From Blepharisma japonicum (lineage: Eukaryota > Ciliophora > Heterotrichea > Heterotrichida > Blepharismidae): 64,000 bases of DNA. Where the stretch lies: NCBI GenBank assembly GCA_949751835.1, contig CATKHK010000005.1:124001-188000 (forward strand). The letters run 5' to 3'. The position numbers and the translations under genes are program-made. This document shows, piece after piece, positions 20,606 through 33,900 of the stretch (its first letter is position 1; every line of letters starts with the position of its first letter). Below the pieces are notes generated by a model. The model made no database searches. It was not told the DNA's origin and was given only the letters and a program-made list of their open reading frames with translations.

Positions 20606-22585
20606 ATGGCTAACAATTTAAGTAATATGAATATAATGATAGAGCATCTAATGCCATCACCAAAATTAGAACGACCTTTCTTTGCACGTTACCAGCGTAG
20701 GTTATCAAATATCAAAGATATCACTTCAGAGACTATGGCCTATTTTAACCAAGAAAAGAACAGAACAATTATAATTAAATTCATTCTTTCGCTTTCCCCT
20801 GATGAAAGAACATCAGAAATGATTGAAAAAGTCTATTCATTGACAAAAGATTTGGCATTTTTTAAAACTATTAGAGAAGAGCATACCGAAGATATACATT
20901 ATTCATGCTGTAAATATTTAAATTTTGAGTATCATCCTGCTGGATCTGTTATTATCAAACAGGGAGACCCTGGTTCAAAATTTTATATTTTAATAGAAGG
21001 AACCGCGAATGTTATAAGGGAAAATGATGATGGCAGCATGAATTTAATAGCAGAAATAAGGGATGGGGAATCATTTGGTGAAAGGTCGCTCTTATTAGGA
21101 ACTAAAAGAGCTGCAACCGTTATTGCTGTTGAGGATTGCTCGCTTGGAGTACTTGTAGCAAGCGATTATAAAAAAATCTTGGAGTCTTTTATGGAAGACA
21201 GATATAATGTGCTAATAGATATGCTTAGGCATTTACCTATGTTTAAAGACCAATCTCTTAATTATTTACAAAGATTCACTTATTATTTTAAATCAAAAAA
21301 AGTGAAGAAGAGACAAATCATTTTTCAAGAAGGCGATCCAGCTGATACAGTCTACTTAATCCAAGATGGTGAATTCAGCTTATTTAAAACCCTTACAGTT
21401 TCTATAAAATCTTCAAAGCCATTCCCAGAAAAATCTCAATTGAAAACAAAAAATATTTCCAAACAAAGTCCAATCGCAATATTATCTACAGGAACAATGT
21501 TCGGAGAAGAAGAAATTACTTCAGGAGAAACCAAAAGAAGGACGACTTGTATATGCACCTCAAATAGTGGCTTATTACTGATTATTAGTAAAGAAAACTT
21601 TTTGAAGCAAATCATGAAAAATGATGATGCAGTCGATTTTATAAGAAGCAGAACACAAAAGAAATTGGAGACAAGGCAAAATATTTTTGATAGAAAAATA
21701 AAAGTGCAAAAATTAAATTCAGGAATTATTCCGTTAGCAATTGATAAGAACAGCCAAAAAAAAGAGCCACTAAAAACTGTCGAAAGCTTACCACAGCTTG
21801 CATCTCCAAAGCACGTAAATGGGAAATTTTTGTCACAAAGGATTACTTTAAATTCGTCAACACTTATGTTGCCATCTGATAAAGATTACGATATTAACAT
21901 ATCCAGCTGCCCAAATAAAAGGCATGGAAGTCTTTGCTCAATCATGATTTCAGAAGCATCCGATCAATCAAAACTTCAGCTTCTCAAATCCAGAGAAGAA
22001 ACCAATTTTTCAACACTTTCTACAGAATTTAAAGAATCGTTGAATTTTAGAAGACAAAATAGTTTGTTTTCATCTACTTCTTCTGATGATAAAACACAAA
22101 ACAAAAATTTAAAAACCAGATTTGAAGCAAACCTAGCAACATTTTCAGTAGGAGTTCATGGTGAAGAATTAAAGAGCCCAGATATGAAAAGAAAAAAAAG
22201 TTCAAGTATAAGTATTTATAAAAAGTGGGCAGATAGTATAAGTATATCAGTCGATAAAAAATGAGGCATAGATAGTCCTCCTATAAAGCATACTGCTTTA
22301 GATGACGGCTCACCTATACAAAGGAAATCTTTAGGAGCTTCATCATCAATAGGATTTCTACGTTTTGATGATTCTGGTAGTCCGCCATGCAAAGAAATTA
22401 GGCCAAAAAATGAATCAAATGTGATTAATATGCACACTCATCTTATGAAATCTAAAAGCAAAAAATATCATAAATTTAATTCACTATGCAAGACAACGAA
22501 ACGAAAAGTTAAATTTTATAATGAAAATCGGCCTGAATTACTATTCCAAGATATGGAAGTAAAGTCTATGCAATATAAAGTGTAA
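20606..22585 (+). CDS. Double cyclic-nucleotide-binding-domain protein
   Basis: 659 residues; TGA at 22262-22264 is read as Trp and the frame continues 107 residues to TAA. Domain 1 (about residues 95-210) has the phosphate-binding cassette FGERSLLLGTKRAATV, with the Glu and Arg that contact cyclic nucleotide. Domain 2 (about 220-345) has FGEEEITSGETKRRTT with an insertion of about 35 residues before it. There is no kinase domain, channel or PKA-R dimerisation/docking segment, so it resembles the CNBD2-type or orphan cNMP-binding proteins. The C-terminal half is Ser/Lys-rich and disordered. It may sense cAMP or cGMP in ciliary control; that is inference. Confidence 0.88.
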
Positions 22586-23437
22586 AGTTATTTGTTTTAT
22601 TTTATATTTTTATAAATAGCTCCAAATAAAATATTTAAAGGTATTAATTTTATATATTTATAAGAATGTAATACAAGAGCATATTTTCTGTTTAATTAAT
22701 TATTAAAAATTGACTATTTATATACAGCTTTTTAAATTATAAAATATCTAAGTTTTTTTTATCCTATAATTTTGCTTTTAATTCCATATTGAGTTCAGTA
22801 ATTTGAGATTAGACTTTAAAAGAAAGAAAATTGCTTTTATTAACTAAAATAGTTCTATTAAACTAAACGACTTTCTTTTATGATTTAATAGCGCTATTTA
22901 AATAAGCTAGCTAAAGATGATGATGGCTGTTGTATTTTAATTTACCTTGGTAAAAACTATAATTGTCTGGAAATCACTTGGTTTAGATTATTCTTGCTAT
23001 AGGAGGCATCGTATTTTATTTTCACTTAATAATATTTAAATTTATATATGCATTTGTCATAAACTCGACTGGCGCATTGGTGTATTAATACAGAGCTTCA
23101 TAATATTGCTAGGCTAATTTTTGCTAAATCGCTTACTAAATATCAAACTTTGCACTATGATATTTCCTTTACTGACCCTTTTAGATAGTAAATACATTGA
23201 TGGCATACATTTTATCTTAAAACTTTATTACAAATTTAAGGATTTTATGCCATATTCGCTTCTTATAAAATTCTTAGTTGCTCTCTTTAAATCAGCCAGC
23301 TTAAAAATTTCCATTTATGCTTTGTCAAAGCTGATCATCTATATTTAATAAATTCATGAACCATTAAATTGATCTTCAAAGATATGGAAGGAATGCTCGC
23401 TTTAATATTTCCATTTAACTAGTCGTAATATAATTAA
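22586..23437. other. Intergenic region (852 bp)
   Basis: AT-rich, same-strand spacer. A 75-codon open frame at 23121-23348 has AT-driven, hydrophobic composition with no start context and looks fortuitous. Confidence 0.4.
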
Positions 23438-23944
23438 ATGTCTGAAAGAACTAAAATCTGTAAAAGTAGAAGCTCTGTTAATGTTGCACCTACTCAAAAG
23501 CCGCGAATTACTAAAAGGCTTTCTTTCCCAGATATACCGCTTGAATTGCCCAAGCTGAAACTGTCATGTCGAAGTGTAACCTTCCCCATAATTAAGCGAG
23601 ACAGGGCAAGTATGATTATTCAAGACCTGCATCGCCAACAAGGCACACAATCTCCGCGCTCTCCTGACTCAGGAAACAAATCAAGCTCCAGTTTATGATT
23701 AGAAAAGCTGCCAGCCACAATTAAAAAAGAAGTCAAAGCTTTTAGAATTAAGAAAAGATTTCAAAATATGAACGATTTTAACCGACGAATTCCTCAGGAC
23801 GATCCTTTGGAGTGCTACTATGAAAATTTGCCATATATTGAAGATGTCCTACAAGAAAACAGAGAAAAACATTATCAGAAAATGTCGAAATTGATACTTC
23901 CAGTCTATGAGGAGCCTAATGAAAGCGTTGAAATTCCTGTGTAA
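23438..23944 (+). CDS. Unrecognised basic protein
   Basis: 168 residues with TGA at 23696-23698 read as Trp. Composition is basic and Ser/Pro-rich in the first half (LSFPDIPLELPKLKLS) and helical and charged in the second (KKEVKAFRIKKRFQNM; EDVLQENREKHYQKM). No domain is recognised. Support for it being a gene: continuous frame across the TGA, coding-like composition, ATG after an AT-rich leader and a TAA end. It ends 153 bases before the coiled-coil gene on the same strand. Confidence 0.6.
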
Positions 23945-24097
23945 AAACTACAAAAAAATTTGAAACCTTTAATAACCTTTAATTTATGATGAAAATTGTA
24001 AATACTTGCAAATAATTAAAAAGATTTTATTTCATGATACTTTCTTTGGTGGGTGTTGACTTTAATTTTGATTTCATTTATCTCAATAAAAATCATT

Positions 24098-25529
24098 ATG
24101 ACAAATTATGCACTTGATATTGGCAATCCTCTCATCAAGTATGCTATGAAGCAATTAGGGATTAAAGAAGATGAACTTCTACAGTTAGAATTCAGAGATT
24201 TTTACGAAAAAGGAGTCAATGAAGATGTTCAAAAAATCAGATATGAGCACCACATTAAAAAGCTTCAAGAGACCGTTAGATTAATTAAAAATTTCATTAG
24301 AGAAGAGAGAGGAAGGAAGCCAGAATTATTTTTTGATAGAAATAGCATGTCAAGCAGCCCTCAAAGTTCTGTAGATACCTCTAAAAGAATAGCCGATTCT
24401 GAAAAAGGCAAAGAAAAATGCATTGAAATAATAAATAGTGCATTAAGCGAAATTGAAAGGTCAGAAAAATACAAAAGCGCAACTGAAAAAAAGTTAAAAA
24501 GTGCTCAGCAGGTTAAAAAGAGGCTTCAAGAAGACTATTCAAAGAAAAAGAATAAACAAGATGAGTTCAAAGTCCTCCAGAAATTAAATTTCGAAAAATT
24601 GAAGCTGGAAGAAGCAAAAGCTCAAAATAATGTGCTAAAAACAATTTTATCCTCGTCACCTCGATTTTTTAGGACAGAGGACACCCAGATAAATGGAGCA
24701 AGATCTAAAAGCAACTCAGTGCTATCAAAACGTCTTGAAGCTAAGTCATTTCTAGATAATAACAATGATGAAGCATATGATTCAGATGTTCAAGCAAGAC
24801 TGAATTCATTTTACATGAAAATTGAAAAATCTAAAGCAAATTACGAACAGCAGCTTCAAATAAAAAGAGAAATTGCTTCTAGAAAATGCTCAGAATTTAG
24901 CGCGAAGTCAGAAAAACCAAATGATATGGAAACTGCAGAAAAAGCATTGAGAATTATCAATAAGCATAAAGATGCCTCGGATAGGAGAAGCAAAAGTGTG
25001 ATGAAATTAAGAGAAGAAAGAGAAAAACTTAAAAAAAGAAATCAGGATAGGTATTCTAGTGTTCAAGATAGAGCAAAGGAACAAGAAAAAGATATTTTAA
25101 AAAAAGCCGAATACCTTGAAAAAAAGCTAAAAGCATCAAAAAATGTATTGGAACAGAAGCAGGCAAATCTTAATAAAAATATTGCAATCAAAGCAGAATT
25201 GCATAGACTTAGAGGAATAGACACAATACAAAATGTAGAACGGCAAAAAAGAGTATTGGTATAGGATAATTAGGAACGCACGTAGAGAACAAATACTAGA
25301 AAAACAGTTTATGGATAATCAACGAGTAGAAGCAATAAGAAAAGAAAAAGAAACTACGGTTAATTATAAGAGAGAACAAGCTTTGAAGGCTATGATGGAC
25401 AAAGAAAAAGCTTTAGAAATTGCAGCTGTTATAAGGCGTGCTCCTGATCACAAAACAGCTCATGAAAGATTAAAAGAAATAGAACTTCGCACCACATCTA
25501 ATTTTAATTCGCCCAATAAGAGAGACTAA
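24098..25529 (+). CDS. Coiled-coil protein with a frameshift near 25245-25262
   Basis: A long Lys/Glu-rich coiled-coil protein. Frame 1 runs from ATG 24098 (MTNYALDIGNPL) to a TAG at 25262. Codons 24053-24097 upstream are open but lack ATG and look non-coding. The following frame (open from 25239) continues as NARREQILEKQF and on to a TAA at 25529 with the same charged helical composition. The two frames differ by +1. Dropping one A from the run at 25245-25250 gives ...ERQKEYW... and a smooth coiled coil, so an indel or assembly error there is the simplest reading. A 15-base candidate intron, GTATAGGATAATTAG at 25259-25273, does not by itself repair the frame. Function unknown; possibly cytoskeletal. 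Confidence 0.6.
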
Positions 25530-25762
25530 AATGCTTTATTTTATAATTTTATACCATTTCTGGCTATTTTGATAAATATTAGGCACCAGTTTATCATTAT
25601 AATAAGAAAACAGATAGCATTTTATTTCAAAAGTGCTGAATTGCTATAATTTTGCTAAATTATCAAGAATTTTATCAATTTTTGATAATTTATGGTACTA
25701 CTAGCTTTAAAGTGAATAGTTACTAATTCTTTTAAAACCAATCGATAATTATGTTATTAAAT

Positions 25763-26398
25763 TTAGAAAAAGCGTTTCTGATTTCTCTTGCTTGTATTTC
25801 TTTCCAGGCTTAAAGGTCGAATAATATCGTAAATTTCATCTGATTTTTCAGGCATAGTTCCACTTGTTTCATCGTACGGATATCCATTCAATCTTTGCAA
25901 GAAATCATACTCTATTCTTTTTGTTGATTCTGTCCGGCTGCAGGCACTATTTTCAGGAGGCCTAACTTCTTGAGTTTTTATTATATTTTTTTCTAAATGT
26001 TTTCAATTGAAAACTATATTTGATTTTCTAGGAATTTGGACATCATAAACTTCAATTGATTCACTGATATCCATGATCCTATCATGATTACCTTCTTTAT
26101 CATAACAGTCTGTGAATATTTGATTTGGATAAATCTTTGGAGCTCTAGCTACTTCTTTCCCTTCTAAATTAATCAGAGACTGTAGCTTTAAATTTCCTTC
26201 TGAAGAAGATCGGATATGTCGGTTCGTTGTTAGAAATGCCGCTGGAGGCTTCTTTTTCTTGTGCTTGTGATTGAAAACTGATCTTTTTTGCTGAAGGGAA
26301 TCAGAAAATCTAGGAGCTTCTTTGCTAGAGACTGACTGGACCAGGATATCGGGAATTGGAATTTCAGAGAAAGCCCTTTTATGTTCAATTTTTTTCAT
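25763..26398 (-). CDS. Unrecognised Ser/Lys-rich protein
   Basis: 211 residues with TGA at 26003-26005 read as Trp (VFNWKHLEKN). Basic and low-complexity in the first third (KHKKKKPPAAF), with SSSEGN and many charged residues afterwards; no recognised domain and no membrane segment. The frame is open on both sides of the TGA and ends in TAA. It converges with the coiled-coil gene (233 bases between stops). Likely a disordered cytoplasmic or nuclear protein; function unknown. Confidence 0.6.
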
Positions 26399-26918
26399 TA
26401 AAATTAGTTAAATTAAATTTGGATGAAATAAAGAAATCAGATATCATAAGCTCGAGATAAATTATTATGATTTTATGTTTATAAGCTTAATAATTTAATA
26501 TTAAATCTAAAAGAATTTAGAGTGTGCTCCATTTCTAGAAAATTGGTAAGGGTTATGTTTCTTATATATTAATTTGGTATATCTTTAAGATATTCTAAAA
26601 GAGGTTAGGGTGCTTAACTGTAATGGATACAAGAAATTTTACCCCAAAAAATAAAAAATATCATTTCTCAATTTTCACAAAAATTGAATGCTAATCAATT
26701 GATAAAGGAATTTATTCATCAAAAAACAATTAATGAATCATTATGGCATCAAATATCGAGTGTGGCATTACCCAAAATTATTTTTCCCTGCAAAAATCCA
26801 TCAATATTAGTTTGCTAGTTTAATCTAAAGTAATTATTTTTATTTCACTGAATATAGATCTGACATTTAATTAAAAATTCATTTCTGTCTTCGCGAAAAC
26901 TCCTATTTTGAGTAATAT
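26399..26918. other. Divergent intergenic region (520 bp)
   Basis: AT-rich spacer between two divergent genes, presumed promoters only. Confidence 0.4.
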
Positions 26919-27668
26919 ATGGACGAAGCAGATATAGAGGATGGCGAAGTATTAGAGCAAGAAGAGTCAGTACAAACTCCCAGCCCACCTATAGCAATAA
27001 TTCAGAATAAACAAGAAAATAAGAAGCCTGATGTTCAGCGAATGAAGCGCCCAAGACCAGATGAATCAAAAATTAAAAAGGTAAAGTGCAAATATTGGGC
27101 TGGAGGAACTTGCCATAAAGGGCAAGACTGTACTTACCTTCATGAAGGAGCTCAATTGATGAAAGACGAGCTCTGCAAGTATTTTGTGACAGATACATGC
27201 ATAAAAGGCGATGAATGTGTGTATTCTCATGATACTAAAAAATTCCCTTGTAAGTATTTTCACGGTGTCGGGTCGTGCCACTTAGGAGATACTTGCAGAT
27301 TTTCCCATATAAGGCTTACGCCTGAAATGATTCCTAAATTCATCAAAGATAATGAAGCCTTTTTGCAGCAAGTCCAACAAGCAAGAGGATATACCAATTT
27401 AGGAGAGTATTATAATCAATATGCAAGAGAAAAAGCAAATCTTCAGCCGTTATTGCCACTTCCTGGGAATATATTAGGAATTCCACAGTTTCCACCTCCA
27501 ATTGCTCCAATTTGGATTCCTCCAAAGCCTCCTAGTCCAGATCTCTCATCAAGGTTGCATGCTAGTGGAATTATCAAGAGTAGGAATATAACGATTCCTA
27601 AAGGTGATTTATCTAAACTGAGGAAACCACCGAATTCCCATGTTTACAAGAAGTCTAAATTTAGCTAA
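26919..27668 (+). CDS. Triple CCCH zinc-finger RNA-binding protein
   Basis: 249 residues. Three closely spaced CCCH fingers at about residues 53-128: CKYWAGGTCHKGQDCTYLH, CKYFVTDTCIKGDECVYSH and CKYFHGVGSCHLGDTCRFSH. The CKY/F lead and short linkers are like those of CPSF30/ZC3H4-6-8 group proteins, which act in RNA processing or termination. The N-terminus is acidic (DIEDGEVLEQEE), and the C-terminal part is Pro-rich (LPLPGNILGIPQFPPP; IPPKPPSPD). No TGA. TAA end. Which family member it represents is not clear; with three rather than five fingers it is not a canonical CPSF30. Confidence 0.83.
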   Translation: MDEADIEDGEVLEQEESVQTPSPPIAIIQNKQENKKPDVQRMKRPRPDESKIKKVKCKYWAGGTCHKGQDCTYLHEGAQLMKDELCKYFVTDTCIKGDECVYSHDTKKFPCKYFHGVGSCHLGDTCRFSHIRLTPEMIPKFIKDNEAFLQQVQQARGYTNLGEYYNQYAREKANLQPLLPLPGNILGIPQFPPPIAPIWIPPKPPSPDLSSRLHASGIIKSRNITIPKGDLSKLRKPPNSHVYKKSKFS

Positions 27669-27980
27669 TAAATCCTACACAATATGTATTAATAAATAAA
27701 CTGGTTTTGATTAAGAACATTATTTACTTTTGCATTTTTTGATCTTTGAGTTAAATTTTTAAGATTGATGATGGCTGGAATATTGAAAAATAAAATTAGC
27801 ATTTTATATTATGGTTTCTGTTGGCGGTTTTTAAAAAGGTTAATTAAAGAATAAAGCTTGTAAAGAATATCTCACTGAGGATAAGTTTACTTCAGAAGAA
27901 TAAATATTAATAAGCAAAAATTATTAAAATTAGCACCATAAGCATGCAAAAGACTCTCTTTTTCTGTTTTATTAAAAATT
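27669..27980. other. Intergenic region (312 bp)
   Basis: AT-rich same-strand spacer upstream of the IP3-receptor-like gene; no feature beyond a presumed promoter. Confidence 0.4.
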
Positions 27981-30900
27981 ATGTCTAAAAATCCTGACGA
28001 AGTAAATAAAGAGGAAAAGAAGGAGCCAAGTAGGCCAAACACCGACGTATCACTATTCGGCTCTGATGGAGAAGAAGAAGTAAAAATCCCCATAAAGAAA
28101 AAGAATAATAGTTCAAATGACCCAAACATAATAATGAAGGAATCGCCATCAGTTAATAATATCCCAAACACACTAAGCCATTATAATTTATCCCCTGAAT
28201 CCTTACAACTTCCTACAAAAAATCAAGTTTTAAGTGCAGAATCCACTATTAAAAACCCCTTTGAAGAGTCTGTTTATAAAGCTCCATCAGTAGAAGAAGA
28301 CGAGCCACCTCCATGGGAATTGGAAGAAATGGAAATTAAGCCGGCTCAAAAAGCTCCAGAAGTTGCAAAGCCAATAAATCAGTCAATGAAAGCATTTTTA
28401 GAGGAATCAAAATTTGATGAAGTTTCATTTTTACCTGACACATCTAAAATTACATTTAATCCTGAAGGAAATCAATCAGAAGTCGAAGATGATAAACCTC
28501 CATGGGAAATGGACGAGCTTGAAGTACCGAGTATACCAATACCTCCACAAAAAACTCAGCTTCCTATATATACAGAGTCGCCTGATATTAAAAAAAGTGT
28601 AAAAAAGCCAGTTGTTACTGTAACTGAAGTGGAAAAAATGCCAGAAAAAGAAAGTTCGGACTCTGAAGAAGACAAATCTCCTTTTGATGACGACTATTTA
28701 ATGTCACAAATGCCACAGTTGACAAATAATCATAGCCCCCAAGGTGATTACTCAAAAGAAATTTCAAAGCCAAGAGCCCCTGTTTATTTTGCCCAGCCTC
28801 TTGACGGTATTATAGCAAAAACTGGAACTGTATTTAATCTGAGTAATAAAAAATTATCAACCTCAGGATATTTACAAATAGGCGATATCATCAGCTTAGT
28901 GACAAGAGATGTAGCGCATACAGCTGATGAAGTGTTTTATTATACAGGAGTTATTTCAGGTGATGGCATAGCCAGTTCAGAGCTTGAATGTGTACCTAAA
29001 AAGCCAATGCAGCAACAAAAAATTGATACTTTATTTAGACAATGCTTATTTAGAATTGAACCAGCTAGGCAGTATGGATTTTCAAGCTTACTTTCATATT
29101 ATGAAAACCATAAAGAAAAACATAAAAAATCTCATGAAGACCCTGCTAGAATTATGAAAAATAAATCAAAAGCCGACTTTAAACTTGAACAGGAATTAAA
29201 AAAATACATGAGTATCCACGGCACAGAAAATAATGACCATGAAAAAGATAAAATTCTTGAAGAGCTTCGACAGCAAGCAGGTGAAGAGATGGCTGGGAAT
29301 GAAGCTGAGCTAGAGCTTTCTGAAGGAAGAATTGTCACTTATGGAGAGCGTATCCAATTGAGGCATATTCACAGCAATTCTTTTATAACCACATCTTTAG
29401 AAATAGCAAAAGAGCATGGCTGCTTAAAATTGAAATTATCCAAAAATGGAAATGAAGGCTCGTGATTTGAAATTATGCCTGGGGATAAATTAAGACAAGA
29501 AGGTGAAATGGTTAGATATCTTGATGGTTTTTCATTAATTTCAAGTGCAGAGAGATCGAAATATTATTTGCATATGGGCGTATCACTTGTGTACTCAAGA
29601 AATTCTTGTTGTGAACTTAATGCAAGTGAGGCTGCTTCTTTATGAAAAGCAAGAAGATATATGACTCATTATCAAAATAAAGCGAACCCAGAATATGTTT
29701 CTACAGGAGACTCGTTCAGAATTTTTCATAAACAATTTGAAGGATATTTAAGCATTTCGACAAGGAATCTGGGTTCTCAGCTTTCTGAAGAAATTAAAAT
29801 TGTTAATGTATTGAATAAAGAAGATTATAAGGATGTAGAGGTCTGCCAAGTGGGGGTTAAAAAAGAAGAGGCTGATCCTCAAGATTATGGAAGAGTTGAA
29901 ATATTTCTTGAAAAAAATCCTTCAAGCAGATCTATATGGGAACTAGAAAGATTAAACCCATTTCATGGAGGACCTACTAGATCTAATGAATTAGTTAGAA
30001 TCAGGCATGCCAGCACAGGAATGTACATGTTTATCACACAAAGGGGAGGGGCTTTGTTAGACCAATTCACCAAAAGCAATTTTTCACTAATTCCTGAAGA
30101 CCCTGAAGAAAAATTCCTTAGATTTAACCAGCATTTGCAAATTAAATTGATAAAAAAAGACACGGGTGGCTTATATCTTGCGACAAAAGAAGAAGATATA
30201 AATATGATTGATTTCAAAGATGACTTAAATATAGATTACCAAAAAAAGGTTTCCCTTTGCATGAGTCCAAATAAAAAAGAAATTTTACTAACAACCTTCG
30301 TACTAGAAGACGTCCCAGAAGATTATTCTCTTCACATATACCAAACCACAAGAATTGTGAAAAAAATGATGGAATTTTATGAATTTGTAAATAAATGGGG
30401 TGTTCTGCAGGTTGGAATTCCACCTGTACCTTCTTATGATTATGAGTATGCAGTTGATACAGAAACTGAGCTTTATGAATGGACTGAGCATATGCATGAT
30501 ATCTTAAATAATTTGAGAGAAAGAATTGTAGTGGAAGAATTAAATCCTAACATATTTAGAAGCAGGCAAGAAGCTATAAAAGATTGTGGACTATTAGACC
30601 TTATGCTTAGAATTGCTCAGCTTGTAGAGAAAAAAATAAAATTCCCAGTGAGTATAAAAGAAAGCACTGATTTAGAAAGGAGAAGAAATTATACTTCTTT
30701 AATGCTAGAACTCCTAAAACAAAATGCTGAAGAGGAGCTTCATATCCCCCAATTGGTAGCAAAAAAACATCTTGAAAGGTTTATCAAAAGATTATATGAT
30801 ACTATCCATTTGTGCATTAAAGATAATGTAGCTTGTTGTGCAGAGCTGAAAAACTATTATAAGTTTTTAAATAACCAAATAGGACGAAATAGACTGGAAG

Positions 30901-33900
30901 TAAAAAGAATCATTAATGAATCGTTCAAACACTCTAGTCAAATGCTGAATGAAACTTCATATACTCAATTCCTTGACTGAGCAAATCAGCTGAAGCCTCT
31001 TAATGAAACTGATTATATAAGGGATCAAATTATGGTACTCAAAATATTGACGTCTCTTTGTATTTTTAAGAAAAAAGGAATTGAAAGGCCAGTTCAGCGC
31101 TATCAAAAACTTATTAAAGAATTTCTTTTTATAAATGTGAAACCTTTGAAGCTAGCAAGATTTGATACAGTTCAAGATAAAGAATCTGTGCATTTTCATA
31201 TAGATATTTCAGTAGAACAATTTTGTGAGATGAATAGTGAGTCTAAGCTAGTTCCTTATCTATTAAGAGGAGTTATGCATACAGATGGACAGGTATATAT
31301 ACCATTGGAAGAGATCAATGATATGAATATTATTGATTATCTTGCATCTCTAATAGATTTACTTTCAAGTAGTTCTCTGATGAGAAATACTTCTTTTAAA
31401 AATGAAATTTTTTATCATTATGGGCTTTCATTTCAGCATTGCTTTAATTGCATGAAAAATGTCAAATTAAATACTAGGCTTCGGACTGCTTATATGACTT
31501 TTCTAAGAACATTTTTTATTGATGTAGAGCCAAGGATTTCATTATCTATTTCTCATAATCGATGCTTTTTATGGAACACTGAAACAAGGAGCATTGATGT
31601 TGATGAACAATCTTATATCAATCCAGAAATAGAAATTATAACGATTCCATATCAATCCTTAGCAAACTGAATAGAAACGACTTGAATTTGTAGTGAATCT
31701 CCTATTGATGAAAATCACACTGATAAATACAAGCATAAGATTAAGTTTATCATCGAATTAATTGAGCTTACAAAGTCAGTCGTGGATCTTAATTATGTCG
31801 ATTACGAATTTGTATCTATGGTATATGAGCCTGTCCTTGGCTTTCTTATGGAGTATGGTCATTCGCCTGATGAAATTAAATCAGAAAGGTTACATTGGTG
31901 CACAGATATAAAAATTAAAGAAATTGAGCAGTTAGCAACAGTAAAAGATACAGCAAAAGAGCTAACAAGTGCGGCGATTCAACTAATTAAGATATTTTAT
32001 ATAGTAAGAACACAGAAACAAATTGAAAAGTTCGTCATTGATTTTGGTCAAATAAATCCTGGAGAAAAAATAAATCCAAAGGTACTATTCGAAGGAATTT
32101 TTGAAGGTCTCGATTTTAGGATTGCAAGAGCTTCAAAAGAAAAAAGGAATGTTGGATTGGCACTTTTCCAGCAAGGAATGATAAAAAACACCATAGGAAA
32201 AATTAACACAAGCAATCTTTTTTCTAAGATTGCTGAAATGAATGAGCATTTAGACCAAAAATTTCATTTAGACATACAACTTATTAGACTGCTGTTTAAG
32301 TCAGGAAATGCAGGCATTGAAAGAGACACCCTTGATTTGATGATTTTTAATTTTAATCAAAGAGAGCATTTCAAGAAAGAAGCAGAAGATATTTACTTAT
32401 TATGCAATCCAAAGCAAAGACTTTTTTATAAGAAAATAAGTCTTCAAGTTTATTTGTTAAGAAAGCATTTAAAAACTTTTATACACTATGGAGAGATGCT
32501 TTATCATGAAGAAAATGACTTAAAAGATGAGCATTTAAAAGAAATAATGAGTGAAATTGCAAAAGAAATACGAAAAATAACTAAATTTTTAACCATTAGA
32601 AATGATCCAAATGCGGTTACTCTAAATCAAGGAATTTGTAAAAATTTAGGACTCCATGAAATTTTTATTCATTTTTTGAAAAAAAAATTCAAATGAATAC
32701 AGAAAGTTTCATATGAAAAAGTCAAGGTGAATCCTCATATGATTAGTATCTATCGCTTGATTATTCGATGCCTTGTAGCATTTTCATTCAAAAATCTTAA
32801 AAACCAGCGTCTTTTATTTGACTATATCGGGAAATTTGTAATTTTCATTGGAAATGGCTGTGGGGTTAGCAGGCTATTATCTCAAATTTTAGCTGGACAA
32901 AGAAATAAAGATACATCAGAAAAAGTTATTGAGTATATTTTTACACTTATTTATATGACTGCTGATAAGGATCATGTTTCCCAAGATTTCAAGATGCTTC
33001 GCTCTTTATTAATTGATGAAAATAATGAAATCTATACAACGAGCCAAACAAATGTAATAAAAGCTATAATAAAAAACAAAGATTTTATGAAATATTATAT
33101 ATCTGGACCTTCTCAGATCCTAAATCTTTTGAATTTTAAGCCTGAAGATTACGGCTCTCACTCAGCTCTTATCAATCTTTTGGCAAGCTGCTCAATACAA
33201 AATAATTTTGTAGTGCAACAATGTAGAAAATTGATCCCTTCTCAGCCACTTATAAATGAAATTTTAGGTGACAACTTACAATATAAGGTAAAATCAGCTT
33301 ACCTTAGCTTTTTATTTTATGTGTATTTAGTTGATATCTCTGAAGAACTTCCTAGAGAAATTGATATAAGTTTTGGCAAAGTTCTATTGAAAAATGTTTT
33401 TATTAATGATTTAAAAAAAGCATTAAATAGTCTTGATGGGTTGCTGGTTATTTGTAATAAACAAAAATATAAGTGCGTCTCTATTATTGAAAACATTGAA
33501 GACGATCATGACAATATAAGGAAAAGCGCAGAGCTAGGTGCTCTTCAATTATTTAATAATAAGGAACCTTTGAGTAAAGAAGAAATGAAGATAAGAGATT
33601 TTTGGAAATATATTATTGATATAAAAACATGAAAAACAGAGCTAGCAACTGGATTGCTAATTTTGATAAGAGAAATTAGCATAGAATTTAAATATGCCAG
33701 AAGAGGTATTGATAAAGATATCATTAATTTGCTTGAAGAGCTACGAAGTGCTGTTTCTGATTTAGTTCAAGCTCTAAAAATTCTGGCTTCAGAAAATTCT
33801 CATTTATCGTTTGATTTTCTAATTGAAAAAATTTCAAAAATAATCAGTTCGATCCCGAATTTTTCAGATTCAAACGAAATGAAAAAAATACGTGATAATA

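Noticed and set aside
23121-23348. 75-codon open frame
   Set aside because: Hydrophobic, AT-driven composition, no good start and no domain; typical chance frame in AT-rich DNA.
25259-25273. GTATAGGATAATTAG as an intron explaining the coiled-coil frameshift
   Set aside because: Fits the 15-nt pattern with A at position 10, but removing 15 bases leaves the frame unchanged and a TAG follows four codons on. It may be real in addition to an indel, not instead of it.
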